A stretch of 21,132 nucleotides of DNA from Spirochaetaceae bacterium (lineage in GTDB: Bacteria; Spirochaetota; Spirochaetia; SZUA-6; Fen-1364): contig PMZS01000258.1 in the NCBI GenBank assembly GCA_003170115.1, forward strand, positions 1 to 21,132, read 5' to 3'. Position numbers and translations under genes: made by a program. This document shows positions 6,713 through 13,877 of the stretch, in pieces; position 1 is the first letter of the stretch; each line of letters begins with the position of its first letter. Below the pieces are notes generated by a model that saw nothing but the letters and a program-made list of their open reading frames with translations, did no database searches and had not been told where the DNA came from.

Positions 6713-7521
6713 GCCGGCTTTTTCGCCGGACCCGTCAGCTTGACAGCGATGCAGTCGTACAGGAGCCTGTCGGGCTGAAACGAGGACACCGACCGGGTGA
6801 AGATCCGGTACCCGAGGTGATCGAAGGGCACGCGGGCGCCAAGCTGTGCCGCCACCTCCGGCCCGGCTTCCATCTGCGCGATCAGCGACTTGTCCTGCGC
6901 AAGGATGAGGGGGTGGGAACCGGGGACGATGACCACGGAGAGCGGGATGAGGCTCAGGGCTGACAGGACGTCGGCGGGCAGCGTCTCGGAGAGGGCGGAG
7001 ACGGCCTGTTTCGCCTCAAGCTGGATCATGCGCGCCTTCACGTCCGGCAAGGCGCTGTCGACGGCGGCGGTCAGGAGATCGATGAGGCGGTGCCTCGCTT
7101 CGCTGAGGTCCTTCAGGCTGGACAGCTCGCCGAGGGCAGGGTTGTTCTTGATCGCCTTTGCCAGGCCCGAAATCTCCCTGAGGTACACGTTCTTCTGGGA
7201 GTCCGGAATGTAATGCATGACCACGATGTGCACGGGCTTGCCGTCAGGAGCTCCGTAATCGATGCCCGTGGGGCTCCAGCCGATGGCGCAGAACAGCTCT
7301 CCTTCCCCGGACACCCTGCCGTGGGGGCACGCCCATCCGAGGCTGATGCCGGTGTTGGCGGCGGTCTCCCGGGTGGCGACGGCGCCCGCAAAATCGAAGC
7401 CGCCGCGGAAGTCCGGAATGGCCTCGATCAGGGTCGCGAGGAGATTCAGGATTTTTCCCTTGTCGATCTCGGGAAGCTCTATGAGCCGCCCTTCCTGGAG
7501 CGCATCGAGCAGGCTTTTCAT
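6709..7521 (-). CDS. PTS EIIA type-2 (fructose/Ntr-like) domain protein with extra C-terminal domain
   Basis: The N-terminal part (about 1-150) is a PTS EIIA type-2 domain. The phosphorylatable histidine is H67 in CPHGRVSGEG, preceded by RETAANTGISLG where EIIA proteins carry RE...STGIG. The KPVHIVVMHYIPDSQKNVYLREISGLA stretch matches the later EIIA core. The last 110 or so residues are not recognised. No EIIB, EIIC or HPr is nearby, so a regulatory role like that of PtsN is more likely than sugar import. The Shine-Dalgarno AAGGAG (7529-7534) lies 7 nt before the ATG. The gene starts 21 nt after the end of the P-type ATPase gene and overlaps PAP2 by 4 nt, so the three should be co-transcribed. 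Control of the Mg2+ transporter by phosphorylation state is an inference. Confidence 0.85.
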   Translation of the reverse strand: MKSLLDALQEGRLIELPEIDKGKILNLLATLIEAIPDFRGGFDFAGAVATRETAANTGISLGWACPHGRVSGEGELFCAIGWSPTGIDYGAPDGKPVHIVVMHYIPDSQKNVYLREISGLAKAIKNNPALGELSSLKDLSEARHRLIDLLTAAVDSALPDVKARMIQLEAKQAVSALSETLPADVLSALSLIPLSVVIVPGSHPLILAQDKSLIAQMEAGPEVAAQLGARVPFDHLGYRIFTRSVSSFQPDRLLYDCIAVKLTGPAKKPA

Positions 7522-7542
7522 GCGGTCGCTCCTTGCGACATT

Positions 7543-10152
7543 TCAGTCGACTCCGAATTTTTTGAAGAACCAGTTTTTTACCGTGTGAGTGAGCATACAA
7601 TAGAGCACAAGGAACCCGGCAATCCACGCCCAGTAGATTGCCGGCAGCGGCACGAAGCCCAGGAACCCGGCGATCGGGGAGTAGGGGAGCACGGCGCCGA
7701 TGGCCATGACCAGCAGCGTAAAGAAAAGCATGATGGGGCTTGCGCGGCTCTGGATGAAGGGGATCTTCCTGGTCCGGATGACGTGCACGATGAGGGTCTG
7801 CGTGAGAATGGATTCCACGAACCAGCCCGTATGGAAGAGGGCTTCGTAGTACTTCTTCATCTCCGGGCTGGCCGAGGGGGAAGTGAAACTGATGCACCCG
7901 AAGAAGTACAGCATCAGGAAAAACGTCGCGTAGTCGAAGATGGAGCTCATTGGCCCGATGAAGTACATGAACCGCCTGATGTTGCCGATGTTCCATTTCC
8001 TCGGCACCGTGGTGAACTCCGGGTCCACCCGGTCCGACGGAATCCCGATCTGGGACACGTCGTAGAGCATGTTGTTCGTGAGGACCTGGATGGGGAGCAT
8101 GGGGAGGAAGGGCAGGAAGAAGCTGCCGCCCACGACGCTGAACATGTTGCCGAAATTGGAGCTTGCCCCCATGCGGATGTACTTGAGGATGTTTCCGAAG
8201 ACCTTGCGTCCCTCGATGATGCCGTCGTCCAGCACGAGGAGGCTCTTTTCCAGAAGCACGATGTCGGCCGCTTCCTTGGCCACGTCCACGGCGGTGTCCA
8301 CGGAAATCCCGACGTCCGCTTTCTTGAGAGCGGGGGCGTCGTTGATGCCGTCTCCCATGAACCCGACGACATGCCCCTTGCTCTGCAGGGCCTGGATGAC
8401 CTGCTCCTTCTGGGTGGGAGACAGGCGGGCGAGCACGGTGGCCTTCTCCGCGGTCTCCACGAGCTGCTCGGGCGTGAGCCCCTGGAGCTGGGGTCCGGTC
8501 ACGAGGTGCTCCACGTCGATGCCCACGTCCCTGCAGACCTTCCGGGTGACAAGGTCATTGTCGCCGGTGAGGATCTTCACGGCGACCCCCGCGTCCTTCA
8601 GGGCCTTCAGGGACTGCGCCGTGGTTTCCTTGGGAGGATCCAGGAAAGCAATGTAGCCGAGGAGGATCATGTCACTCTCGTCCGCGGCGGCGAAAACCGG
8701 CTTGTCGCGCGGGAACTCCCGGTAGGCAATGGCCAGCACCCTGTAGCCGTCGGCGCTCAGCGCCTCATAGTCCTCCAGCACGTCCTGGCGGATCATGTCG
8801 ATCAGGGGGAGGACGTCGTCCTCCACCTGGTAGGAGGAGCAGACCTTGAACACGTCCTCAACCGCGCCTTTGCAGATCAGCACGTGATCCCCTTCGTATT
8901 CCACGACCACGGACATCCGCTTGCGGGTGAAGTCGAAGGGGATTTCGTCCACTTTTTTGCAGCGCTGTTCCACCTCGAACTCGCCGTGAGCGAGCACGGC
9001 CCGGTCCAGAAGGTTGCGCAGCCCCGTCTGGTAGAAGCTGTTCATGTAGGCGTAGCGGAGGACCTCGTCGCTCAGCTTGCCGGAGACATCCACGTACTTT
9101 TCCAGGATGACCCTGTCCTGGGTCAGGGTGCCCGTCTTGTCGGTGCACAGGATGTCGATTGCCCCGAAGTTCTGGATGGAGTTCAGACGCTTGACGATGA
9201 CTTTCTTCTTCGACATCGCCATGGCGCCCTTGGCCAGGTTCACCGTGACGATCATCGGGAGCATCTCGGGGGTGAGCCCGACGGCGACGGCCAGCCCGAA
9301 GAGCAGGGCGCCCGCCCAGTCGTGTTTCGTGATGCCGATGATGAGGAACACCACGGCCACCATCACCACCATGAACTGGATCATGAGCCACGTGAAACCC
9401 GATATTCCCCTGTCGAAGTTCGTCTTGGAGCGCTGGCCGGCAAGCTTGCGGGTGATGGCGCCGAAATAGGTGCGGGCCCCCGTGTTGATCACCACTCCCC
9501 GTGCGGTTCCCGAGAGCACGTTGGTGCCCTGGAAGCACGCGTTTGAAAGTTCCAGGGCCACCTTCGCTCCCGGGGGGGCGCCCGTGCTCTTTTCCACGGG
9601 CATGGACTCTCCAGTGAGAGCGCTCTGGCTCACGAAGAAGTCCTTTGTGGCCACGAGCCGAACGTCCGCCGGAACCAGCGTTCCCGCGTCGAGCACGACG
9701 ACGTCCCCGGGCACGATCTGCGCCAGCGCGATCTCTGATTCCTTCCCCTCCCGCATGACGTTCACGGTCGTGCGGACCATGGCCTGGAGCTTCTCCACGG
9801 CCCGCCCTGACCGCTCCTCCTGGATGGAGGAAAGGCCCACGCTGATGAGCACCATGCCGCCGACGACGATGGTTGAGCGCACGTCTCTCATGATGAAAGC
9901 GACGACGGCGATGATCAGGAGCTGGATGACCAGCGGATTTGCGAACCTGTGGTAGGTTCGGAGGAGCGCCCCGCCATGTTTTGTCGCCACTTCGTTCGTG
10001 CCGAATGTCCGCCGCTTTTCCTCGACCTCCTCCTCCGAAAGGCCCTTCTCGCGGCTCCCCATGCGGACAAAGCATTCCTCGGGTGACAGGAGGCACGCCT
10101 CCAGCAGGACCCGTTCCTGATCCGTGGCTGCCACGGCGGCGGGCTTGTTCAT
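7543..10152 (-). CDS. mgtA: Magnesium-translocating P-type ATPase (P3B, MgtA/MgtB family)
   Basis: Membrane ATPase that imports Mg2+ from the periplasm. The 869 residues carry the full P-type set: actuator loop TGES (about 180-183), phosphorylation site D338 in CTDKTGTLT, the hinge motif GDGINDAP with D601 and D605, and ten or so hydrophobic helices. The family marker NNMLYDVSQIGIPSDRVD in the membrane region matches the corresponding segment of E. coli MgtA, which separates it from Ca2+ and heavy-metal pumps. There is no N-terminal metal-binding CxxC domain. Only 38 nt separate it from the upstream double-CNB gene, so there is no room for an Mg2+-sensing M-box leader. A promoter-like pair with TTGACT sits in that gap. 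The downstream EIIA gene follows after 21 nt. Confidence 0.95.
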   Translation of the reverse strand: MNKPAAVAATDQERVLLEACLLSPEECFVRMGSREKGLSEEEVEEKRRTFGTNEVATKHGGALLRTYHRFANPLVIQLLIIAVVAFIMRDVRSTIVVGGMVLISVGLSSIQEERSGRAVEKLQAMVRTTVNVMREGKESEIALAQIVPGDVVVLDAGTLVPADVRLVATKDFFVSQSALTGESMPVEKSTGAPPGAKVALELSNACFQGTNVLSGTARGVVINTGARTYFGAITRKLAGQRSKTNFDRGISGFTWLMIQFMVVMVAVVFLIIGITKHDWAGALLFGLAVAVGLTPEMLPMIVTVNLAKGAMAMSKKKVIVKRLNSIQNFGAIDILCTDKTGTLTQDRVILEKYVDVSGKLSDEVLRYAYMNSFYQTGLRNLLDRAVLAHGEFEVEQRCKKVDEIPFDFTRKRMSVVVEYEGDHVLICKGAVEDVFKVCSSYQVEDDVLPLIDMIRQDVLEDYEALSADGYRVLAIAYREFPRDKPVFAAADESDMILLGYIAFLDPPKETTAQSLKALKDAGVAVKILTGDNDLVTRKVCRDVGIDVEHLVTGPQLQGLTPEQLVETAEKATVLARLSPTQKEQVIQALQSKGHVVGFMGDGINDAPALKKADVGISVDTAVDVAKEAADIVLLEKSLLVLDDGIIEGRKVFGNILKYIRMGASSNFGNMFSVVGGSFFLPFLPMLPIQVLTNNMLYDVSQIGIPSDRVDPEFTTVPRKWNIGNIRRFMYFIGPMSSIFDYATFFLMLYFFGCISFTSPSASPEMKKYYEALFHTGWFVESILTQTLIVHVIRTRKIPFIQSRASPIMLFFTLLVMAIGAVLPYSPIAGFLGFVPLPAIYWAWIAGFLVLYCMLTHTVKNWFFKKFGVD

Positions 10153-10159
10153 GGCTTAA

Positions 10160-10188
10160 TCTCTAACTGCCCGGATGCGCCGAGTCAA
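10160..10188 (-). promoter_or_regulatory. Putative internal promoter of the mgtA gene
   Basis: On the minus strand, TTGACT (10183-10188, 5 of 6) is followed after exactly 17 bp by TAGAGA (10160-10165, 3 of 6). The ATG begins 7 nt later, and no Shine-Dalgarno is present. The -35 box starts two bases after the stop of the upstream CNB gene. This would let mgtA, EIIA, PAP2 and the sigma factor be expressed separately from the CNB gene. Confidence 0.4.
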
Positions 10189-10190
10189 GC

Positions 10191-11483
10191 TCAGGCTTCA
10201 GGAATCGTGCCGGGGGGAACTCTCAGCTCGTGGAGGTCCAGCCCTATTCGGGCCGCGGGGTTTTTTCGCCCCCTCAGCTCGGGGCTGTCCAGATGGTCTC
10301 TGGTACGGAAGTAGCGGGCCTTCGCTTCCAGGGCGCTGGGGCTGTCGATCGTCACCTGCCGGAACTGGAAGCTGAAATTGGGGTCGCTTCCGAGGACATT
10401 TTTCACGCCCTCCACCTGGTCGGCCGGCACGCCTGCCATGCCGAGGATCTCCGCGATCCCCAATCCGAGGGTGTGCGGCTTCGTCCCGAGAAGGGAGACC
10501 CTGTCTTCCAGCAGCTTGTTCTCCAGCAGCACGTACGTGCGCGTGAGAGGATTCTCGAACACCTTCGCGCGCAGGCGGATAAACGTGAACCACAGGCGCT
10601 GGCTGAGGGCTCCCAGGATCCGGCCCACGGTGGCCGGCGACTTCTCGAAAACGGAGAGTAATGACTCCCGGGAAATGGGGAGAAGCACCGATTCTCCCGA
10701 GCTCACCGCGGCGGCGTTCCGGGGCGCGGTGGAGACGATGGAGAGCTCGCCGAAGATATCGCCATCCCGCAGGATGGAGAGGAGGATCTCGTCAGGCGGT
10801 GAGATCTTCAGGATCTCCACCTTTCCGGACTTGATCACGTACAGCTCGTTGCCCGGCTCGTGCTCGCAGAAAATCATCTGCCCGTCGGCGAAGACACGGC
10901 AGAGCCCGCGCGTGACGGGCGCGGGAGTCGCGGCGCCCTTCGCCTCCAGCGCGGCAAGCTGCCGTGTCCCTTCCTCCACGTGCATGCCCGCCGGAAACCG
11001 GCTGGTGTACGCCCGCAGCGCGTGCGCCGCATGTGCCGGTCGACCCTTCCGTGCCAGGTGCTGCGCGAGCTGGTACAGGTGAGCCTCGTCGTCCCGGGCG
11101 CTCGCCTCCTCGGACGGGGACGTCATCAGGTCATCGTAGGCGCGAAGCTCCTGGGCGAAATAGGAGATGATCCGGCTGGCAAGCTCGGGATTGGACTGCA
11201 CGGATTCGATGAACCGCTCGCGCTCCAGCACCGCGCAGGAACAGTCGGTGCGGGCCACCGCGGTCTCCATCCTCGGGCGGCGGCAGAGGCACGAGGTGAA
11301 GCCGAAAATATCTCCCGTCTTGAGGGTGGTGCGGAATCGGGGGATCCCGGGGGTGCCCGTCAGTCCCACCTCGCCGGTTTCCACCACGAACACTTCGCTG
11401 GAGTCCTCATCGGATTCGATGTAGATCAGGGAGTCTTTCTTGAAGCTCTTCGAACCGGGATCGCTCAACGGGAAGCCTCTCAC
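10191..11483 (-). CDS. Protein with two cyclic nucleotide-binding domains and possible DNA-binding C terminus
   Basis: A 430-residue CRP/PKA-type sensor with two CNB domains (about 15-115 and 195-310) joined by an Ala-rich helical linker. The second phosphate-binding cassette, FGELSIVSTAPRNAAA, has both the ribose-contacting E246 and the phosphate-contacting R255 at the standard spacing of nine. The first (FGFTSCLCRRPRMETA) keeps R71 but has F62 in place of the glutamate, so it probably does not bind cAMP in the normal way. After a CRP-like helix (SQRLWFTFIRLR, about 294-305), the stretch LGLGIAEILGMAGVPADQVEGV (about 339-360) resembles a winged helix-turn-helix, so this may be a divergent transcription factor. 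There are no membrane segments. The start is GTG at 11483, 5 nt after the -10 box of a promoter with a perfect TTGACA. It heads the five-gene minus-strand run, 38 nt before mgtA. Confidence 0.85.
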   Translation of the reverse strand: MRGFPLSDPGSKSFKKDSLIYIESDEDSSEVFVVETGEVGLTGTPGIPRFRTTLKTGDIFGFTSCLCRRPRMETAVARTDCSCAVLERERFIESVQSNPELASRIISYFAQELRAYDDLMTSPSEEASARDDEAHLYQLAQHLARKGRPAHAAHALRAYTSRFPAGMHVEEGTRQLAALEAKGAATPAPVTRGLCRVFADGQMIFCEHEPGNELYVIKSGKVEILKISPPDEILLSILRDGDIFGELSIVSTAPRNAAAVSSGESVLLPISRESLLSVFEKSPATVGRILGALSQRLWFTFIRLRAKVFENPLTRTYVLLENKLLEDRVSLLGTKPHTLGLGIAEILGMAGVPADQVEGVKNVLGSDPNFSFQFRQVTIDSPSALEAKARYFRTRDHLDSPELRGRKNPAARIGLDLHELRVPPGTIPEA

Positions 11484-11490
11484 ATGAGAG
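11477..11490. repeat. Palindrome overlapping the CNB gene start and -10 box
   Basis: CTCTCA-CA-TGAGAG is a perfect 6-bp-arm palindrome. It covers the GTG start codon (11481-11483) and touches the -10 box (11489-11494). It shares the 10-mer TCTCACATGA (11478-11487) with the start region of the dehydratase megaprotein (13871-13880). It is a candidate operator, perhaps for autoregulation. Confidence 0.4.
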
Positions 11491-11517
11491 TGTAGGCGGG
11501 GCCCGCCGCGCTGTCAA
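11489..11517 (-). promoter_or_regulatory. Sigma-70 promoter of the double-CNB gene, leaderless-type
   Basis: A perfect -35 box TTGACA (11512-11517, read on the minus strand) lies exactly 17 bp from TACACT (11489-11494, 4 of 6). The GTG start codon follows only 5 nt after the -10 box, so transcription should begin at or next to the start codon. The spacer contains a second palindrome, GGCGGG-G-CCCGCC (11495-11507), a possible operator. Confidence 0.65.
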
Positions 11518-11540
11518 ATCTCGGCACACCGTGTTATAGT
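11511..11540 (+). promoter_or_regulatory. Promoter of the DHH-PHP operon, leaderless-type
   Basis: TATAGT (11535-11540, 5 of 6) lies 18 bp from CTGTCA (11511-11516, 4 of 6), and the ATG at 11549 is 8 nt further on. There is no Shine-Dalgarno. The -35 box overlaps the -35 of the opposite CNB promoter by five bases, so the two polymerases should compete for the same DNA. Confidence 0.5.
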
Positions 11541-11548
11541 CGCGGCAC

Positions 11549-12502
11549 ATGGGCAGGCTCAGCGAACTCCTCGGTGTCATCGGGACCCGGCGCCCAGTGT
11601 TCGTGCAGACGCACGACTTTCCGGATCACGATGCCGTGGCCTCCGCCTTCGGCATGCAGGGCGTGCTGGGACTGGCGGGGGTGCCGTCGCGCATCGTGTA
11701 CGCGGGGGATCTGCAGCGGGACTCGCTGCGCCGGATGATCCGGGACCTCGGCATCGAGGTTGTTCCCGCGGCCGAGGTCCCCATGAGCGCGTCGGATCCG
11801 ATCGTCATCGTGGACGGCTGCAAGGGCAGCAAGAACGTCACCGACCTGCCGGGGGACGAGATTGCCGTCATCGATCACCATGATGTGAAGAGCCCGGACA
11901 ACGTCCCCTTCGTCGACATCCGATCCGACCGCGGGGCCTGCGCCACGATGGTCCACGGTTATTGGGGCGACGCGGGGGAGCAGATCCCCACCCCCATTGC
12001 CACGGCCCTCATGATCGGCATCAACATGGACACGGCGCTGCTGACCCGGCAGGTCAGCAGCGACGACATCCAGGCCTACGCCGACCTTTACACGCGCGCC
12101 GATATCCGCCTGGAGAACTCCATTCTCCGAAATTCCATCCAGACAAAGGATCTCGCCTTCTACCGTCACGCCCTGGAGAACGTGCAGATCAGCGACGGCG
12201 TAGCCTTCTGCTGGTTTCCCGCCGGGTGCAACCAGAATCTGCTGGGGATCCTCGGTGATTTCTTCATCTCCCTGGAGGAGGCCGAGTTCGTCGTCCTGTG
12301 CGCGCGCAACGCGCACGTCATCAACATCTCCGTGCGCAACGAACGGGAGGGATGGAACGCCTCCCGGATCGTCCAGGAGGCGCTGGACGGCATCGGCTTC
12401 GGCGGCGGTCACGCGGACATGGCGGGGGGGATCATCCGCGAGGTAGACGGCGTCGACGGCCCCCTGCTGCGTTCCCGGTTCCTGAGCGCCCTGCGCACAT
12501 GA
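11549..12502 (+). CDS. DHH-family phosphoesterase (NrnA-like)
   Basis: A 317-residue cytoplasmic DHH/DHHA1 phosphoesterase, a Mn2+-dependent class that includes nanoRNase/pAp phosphatase NrnA and enzymes acting on cyclic dinucleotides. The metal ligands are visible in order: H22, D26 and D28 (HDFPDHDA), D89 (IVDG), D109-H110-H111 (IDHHD) and D161 (GINMDTALLTR). The DHHA1 substrate-binding loop is GGGHADMAGG (from about 285). Length and layout fit stand-alone NrnA-like enzymes better than RecJ or membrane-bound GdpP. The substrate cannot be read from the sequence; nanoRNA, pAp or pApA are the plausible choices. The ATG has no Shine-Dalgarno but sits 8 nt after a -10 box. It overlaps the PHP gene by ATGA (12499-12502), so the two are translationally coupled. 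It is divergent from the double-CNB gene. Confidence 0.9.
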   Translation: MGRLSELLGVIGTRRPVFVQTHDFPDHDAVASAFGMQGVLGLAGVPSRIVYAGDLQRDSLRRMIRDLGIEVVPAAEVPMSASDPIVIVDGCKGSKNVTDLPGDEIAVIDHHDVKSPDNVPFVDIRSDRGACATMVHGYWGDAGEQIPTPIATALMIGINMDTALLTRQVSSDDIQAYADLYTRADIRLENSILRNSIQTKDLAFYRHALENVQISDGVAFCWFPAGCNQNLLGILGDFFISLEEAEFVVLCARNAHVINISVRNEREGWNASRIVQEALDGIGFGGGHADMAGGIIREVDGVDGPLLRSRFLSALRT

Positions 12503-13758
12503 GCGCGGAGGATCGGCCGGAGCGGCAGGAAGTCAACTGCCACGTGCACACGTACTATTCCTTCAGCCCCTACTCTCCGACGGCCGCCGCGGAGCACGCC
12601 CGGGCGGCGGGACTCGCGGCCGTGGGAATCATGGACCATGACTCCATGGCCGGCGCCAGGGAGATGCGGAAGGCGGGTACGACCCTCGGCATCGCTACGA
12701 CCGCGGGCGTCGAGCTGCGGGTCAGCGCTGCCGACACCGCCCTGGAGGGACGGAGGATCAACAATCCGGATTCGCTCGGCGTGCTCTATATGATCATTCA
12801 CGGAGTGCCGGCGCGAAGCATCGCCCTTGTCCAGGAGTTTCTCCGGCCAATCCAGGCCGCACGGGAGCTGCGCGGGCGCCGGATGGTGGAAGGACTGAAC
12901 TCGCTGCTCCCGCGATACGGGCTGCGCACCCTCGACTGGCAGCGGGACGTTCGTTCCATTTCCCGTGCCGACGATGGGGGAACCATCACCGAGAGGCACA
13001 TCCTTTTCGCCGCCGCGGCCGCCATCGTGGAAAGGGCGGGCACAGGTCGTCCCCTTCTGGATTTTCTGACGACGACGATCGGCATACAGCCCCCCGCGCG
13101 CGTGGCTGAGTACCTGAGGGATCCGACGAATGAGATGCTCCTCTTCGATCTGCTCGGCGTTCTGAAGAGCTCCTTTATCGAGAAGGTGTACATCCAGCCG
13201 GATGCCCGGGAATGCGTCCCGGTACAGGACGTCGTCCGGTTCGCCGAAGAGGCGGGCGGCATTCCGACCTACCCTTATCTGGGGGACGTCACCGATTCTC
13301 CGACAGGCGACAAGAGAGCGGAGAAGTTCGAGGACAGCTACCTGGAGGATCTGATGGCCGAGGTGAAGCGCCTTGGCTTCCGCGCGGTTGCGTACATGCC
13401 TCCGCGCAACACCATGACGCAGCTCCGACGCGTCCAGGAGCTTTGCGCACGGCACGGGTTCATGGAGATCAGCGGGGTGGACATCAACAGCCCCCGGCAA
13501 TCATTCAACTGCCCCGAGCTCACACTGCCAGAGTTTTCGCATCTTATCTCCGCAACATGGGCGCTGATCGCACACGAAAGGCTCTGCGATGCCGGGCCGC
13601 GCTACGGGCTCTTCCATCAGGACAACCCGCTGGCGGCCCTCCCGCTTGCGCGCCGCATCGCCGCCTACGCGGAGGTGGGAAGGACCCTGGATCCGTCCGA
13701 CCTCGGCCCTGCCGTGATGCACCCGCTGGTGGCATCATGGGGGAGTCGGGCAGGCTGA
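12499..13758 (+). CDS. PHP-domain metal-dependent phosphoesterase
   Basis: A 419-residue protein of the polymerase-and-histidinol-phosphatase (PHP) fold, a trinuclear metal hydrolase class acting on phosphate esters. Visible ligands are H15 and H17 (CHVHTYYSFSPYSP), D46-H47-D48 (IMDHDSMAG) and E72 (AGVELRV). The late DxH motif appears as D328-I-N330 (GVDINSP), with the histidine replaced, so the metal site may differ from the standard one. The middle (about 100-260) is a long helical insertion that I do not recognise. The ATG overlaps the stop of the DHH gene by four bases and has no Shine-Dalgarno of its own, so its translation should depend on the upstream gene. The substrate is unknown. 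Co-expression with a DHH enzyme suggests nucleotide or phosphate-ester turnover. Confidence 0.85.
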   Translation: MSAEDRPERQEVNCHVHTYYSFSPYSPTAAAEHARAAGLAAVGIMDHDSMAGAREMRKAGTTLGIATTAGVELRVSAADTALEGRRINNPDSLGVLYMIIHGVPARSIALVQEFLRPIQAARELRGRRMVEGLNSLLPRYGLRTLDWQRDVRSISRADDGGTITERHILFAAAAAIVERAGTGRPLLDFLTTTIGIQPPARVAEYLRDPTNEMLLFDLLGVLKSSFIEKVYIQPDARECVPVQDVVRFAEEAGGIPTYPYLGDVTDSPTGDKRAEKFEDSYLEDLMAEVKRLGFRAVAYMPPRNTMTQLRRVQELCARHGFMEISGVDINSPRQSFNCPELTLPEFSHLISATWALIAHERLCDAGPRYGLFHQDNPLAALPLARRIAAYAEVGRTLDPSDLGPAVMHPLVASWGSRAG

Positions 13759-13822
13759 CAGGTATGCGCGGTTGCGGGCCATTGCGGCACTGAGCCCGCC
13801 GGATACCGTCGACGAGCATTTT

Positions 13823-13848
13823 TTGCACGATCAAGGCTTTTCGTGCAA
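13823..13848. repeat. Inverted repeat upstream of the dehydratase megaprotein
   Basis: TTGCACGA (13823-13830) and TCGTGCAA (13841-13848) form a perfect 8-bp inverted repeat around a 10-nt centre. It lies 64 nt after the PHP stop and 28 nt before the next start codon. The T run (13819-13824) precedes the stem rather than following it, and on the other strand it reads as A, so it does not look like an intrinsic terminator. A dyad operator or leader hairpin is more likely. Confidence 0.5.
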
Positions 13849-13861
13849 TGATTCCTTCTAT

Positions 13862-13877
13862 TGTGAGGTTTCTCACA
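13862..13877. promoter_or_regulatory. Perfect CRP-type site on the start codon of the dehydratase megaprotein
   Basis: TGTGA-GGTTTC-TCACA matches the CRP consensus TGTGA-N6-TCACA at all ten defined bases. Its symmetry extends one base further into the spacer (TGTGAG...CTCACA). The last A is the first base of the ATG, and the left half overlaps a possible -10 box TATTGT (13859-13864). Binding here would block rather than activate. In RNA the same dyad would pair over GAGG (13865-13868), the only Shine-Dalgarno candidate. Confidence 0.55.

Noticed and set aside
7090..9546. 818-codon open frame on the plus strand opposite mgtA and the EIIA gene.
   Set aside because: It lies entirely opposite recognised genes, its product has low-complexity, His/Asp/Glu/Gly-rich composition typical of GC-rich antisense frames, and it contains no domain.
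10153..10190. Magnesium riboswitch (M-box) or mgtA-type leader upstream of the P-type ATPase.
   Set aside because: The gap to the upstream gene is only 38 nt, far too short for either element.
13823..13848. Inverted repeat as intrinsic terminator of the DHH-PHP operon.
   Set aside because: The T run is on the wrong side of the stem for plus-strand transcription, and on the minus strand the stem is followed by A residues.
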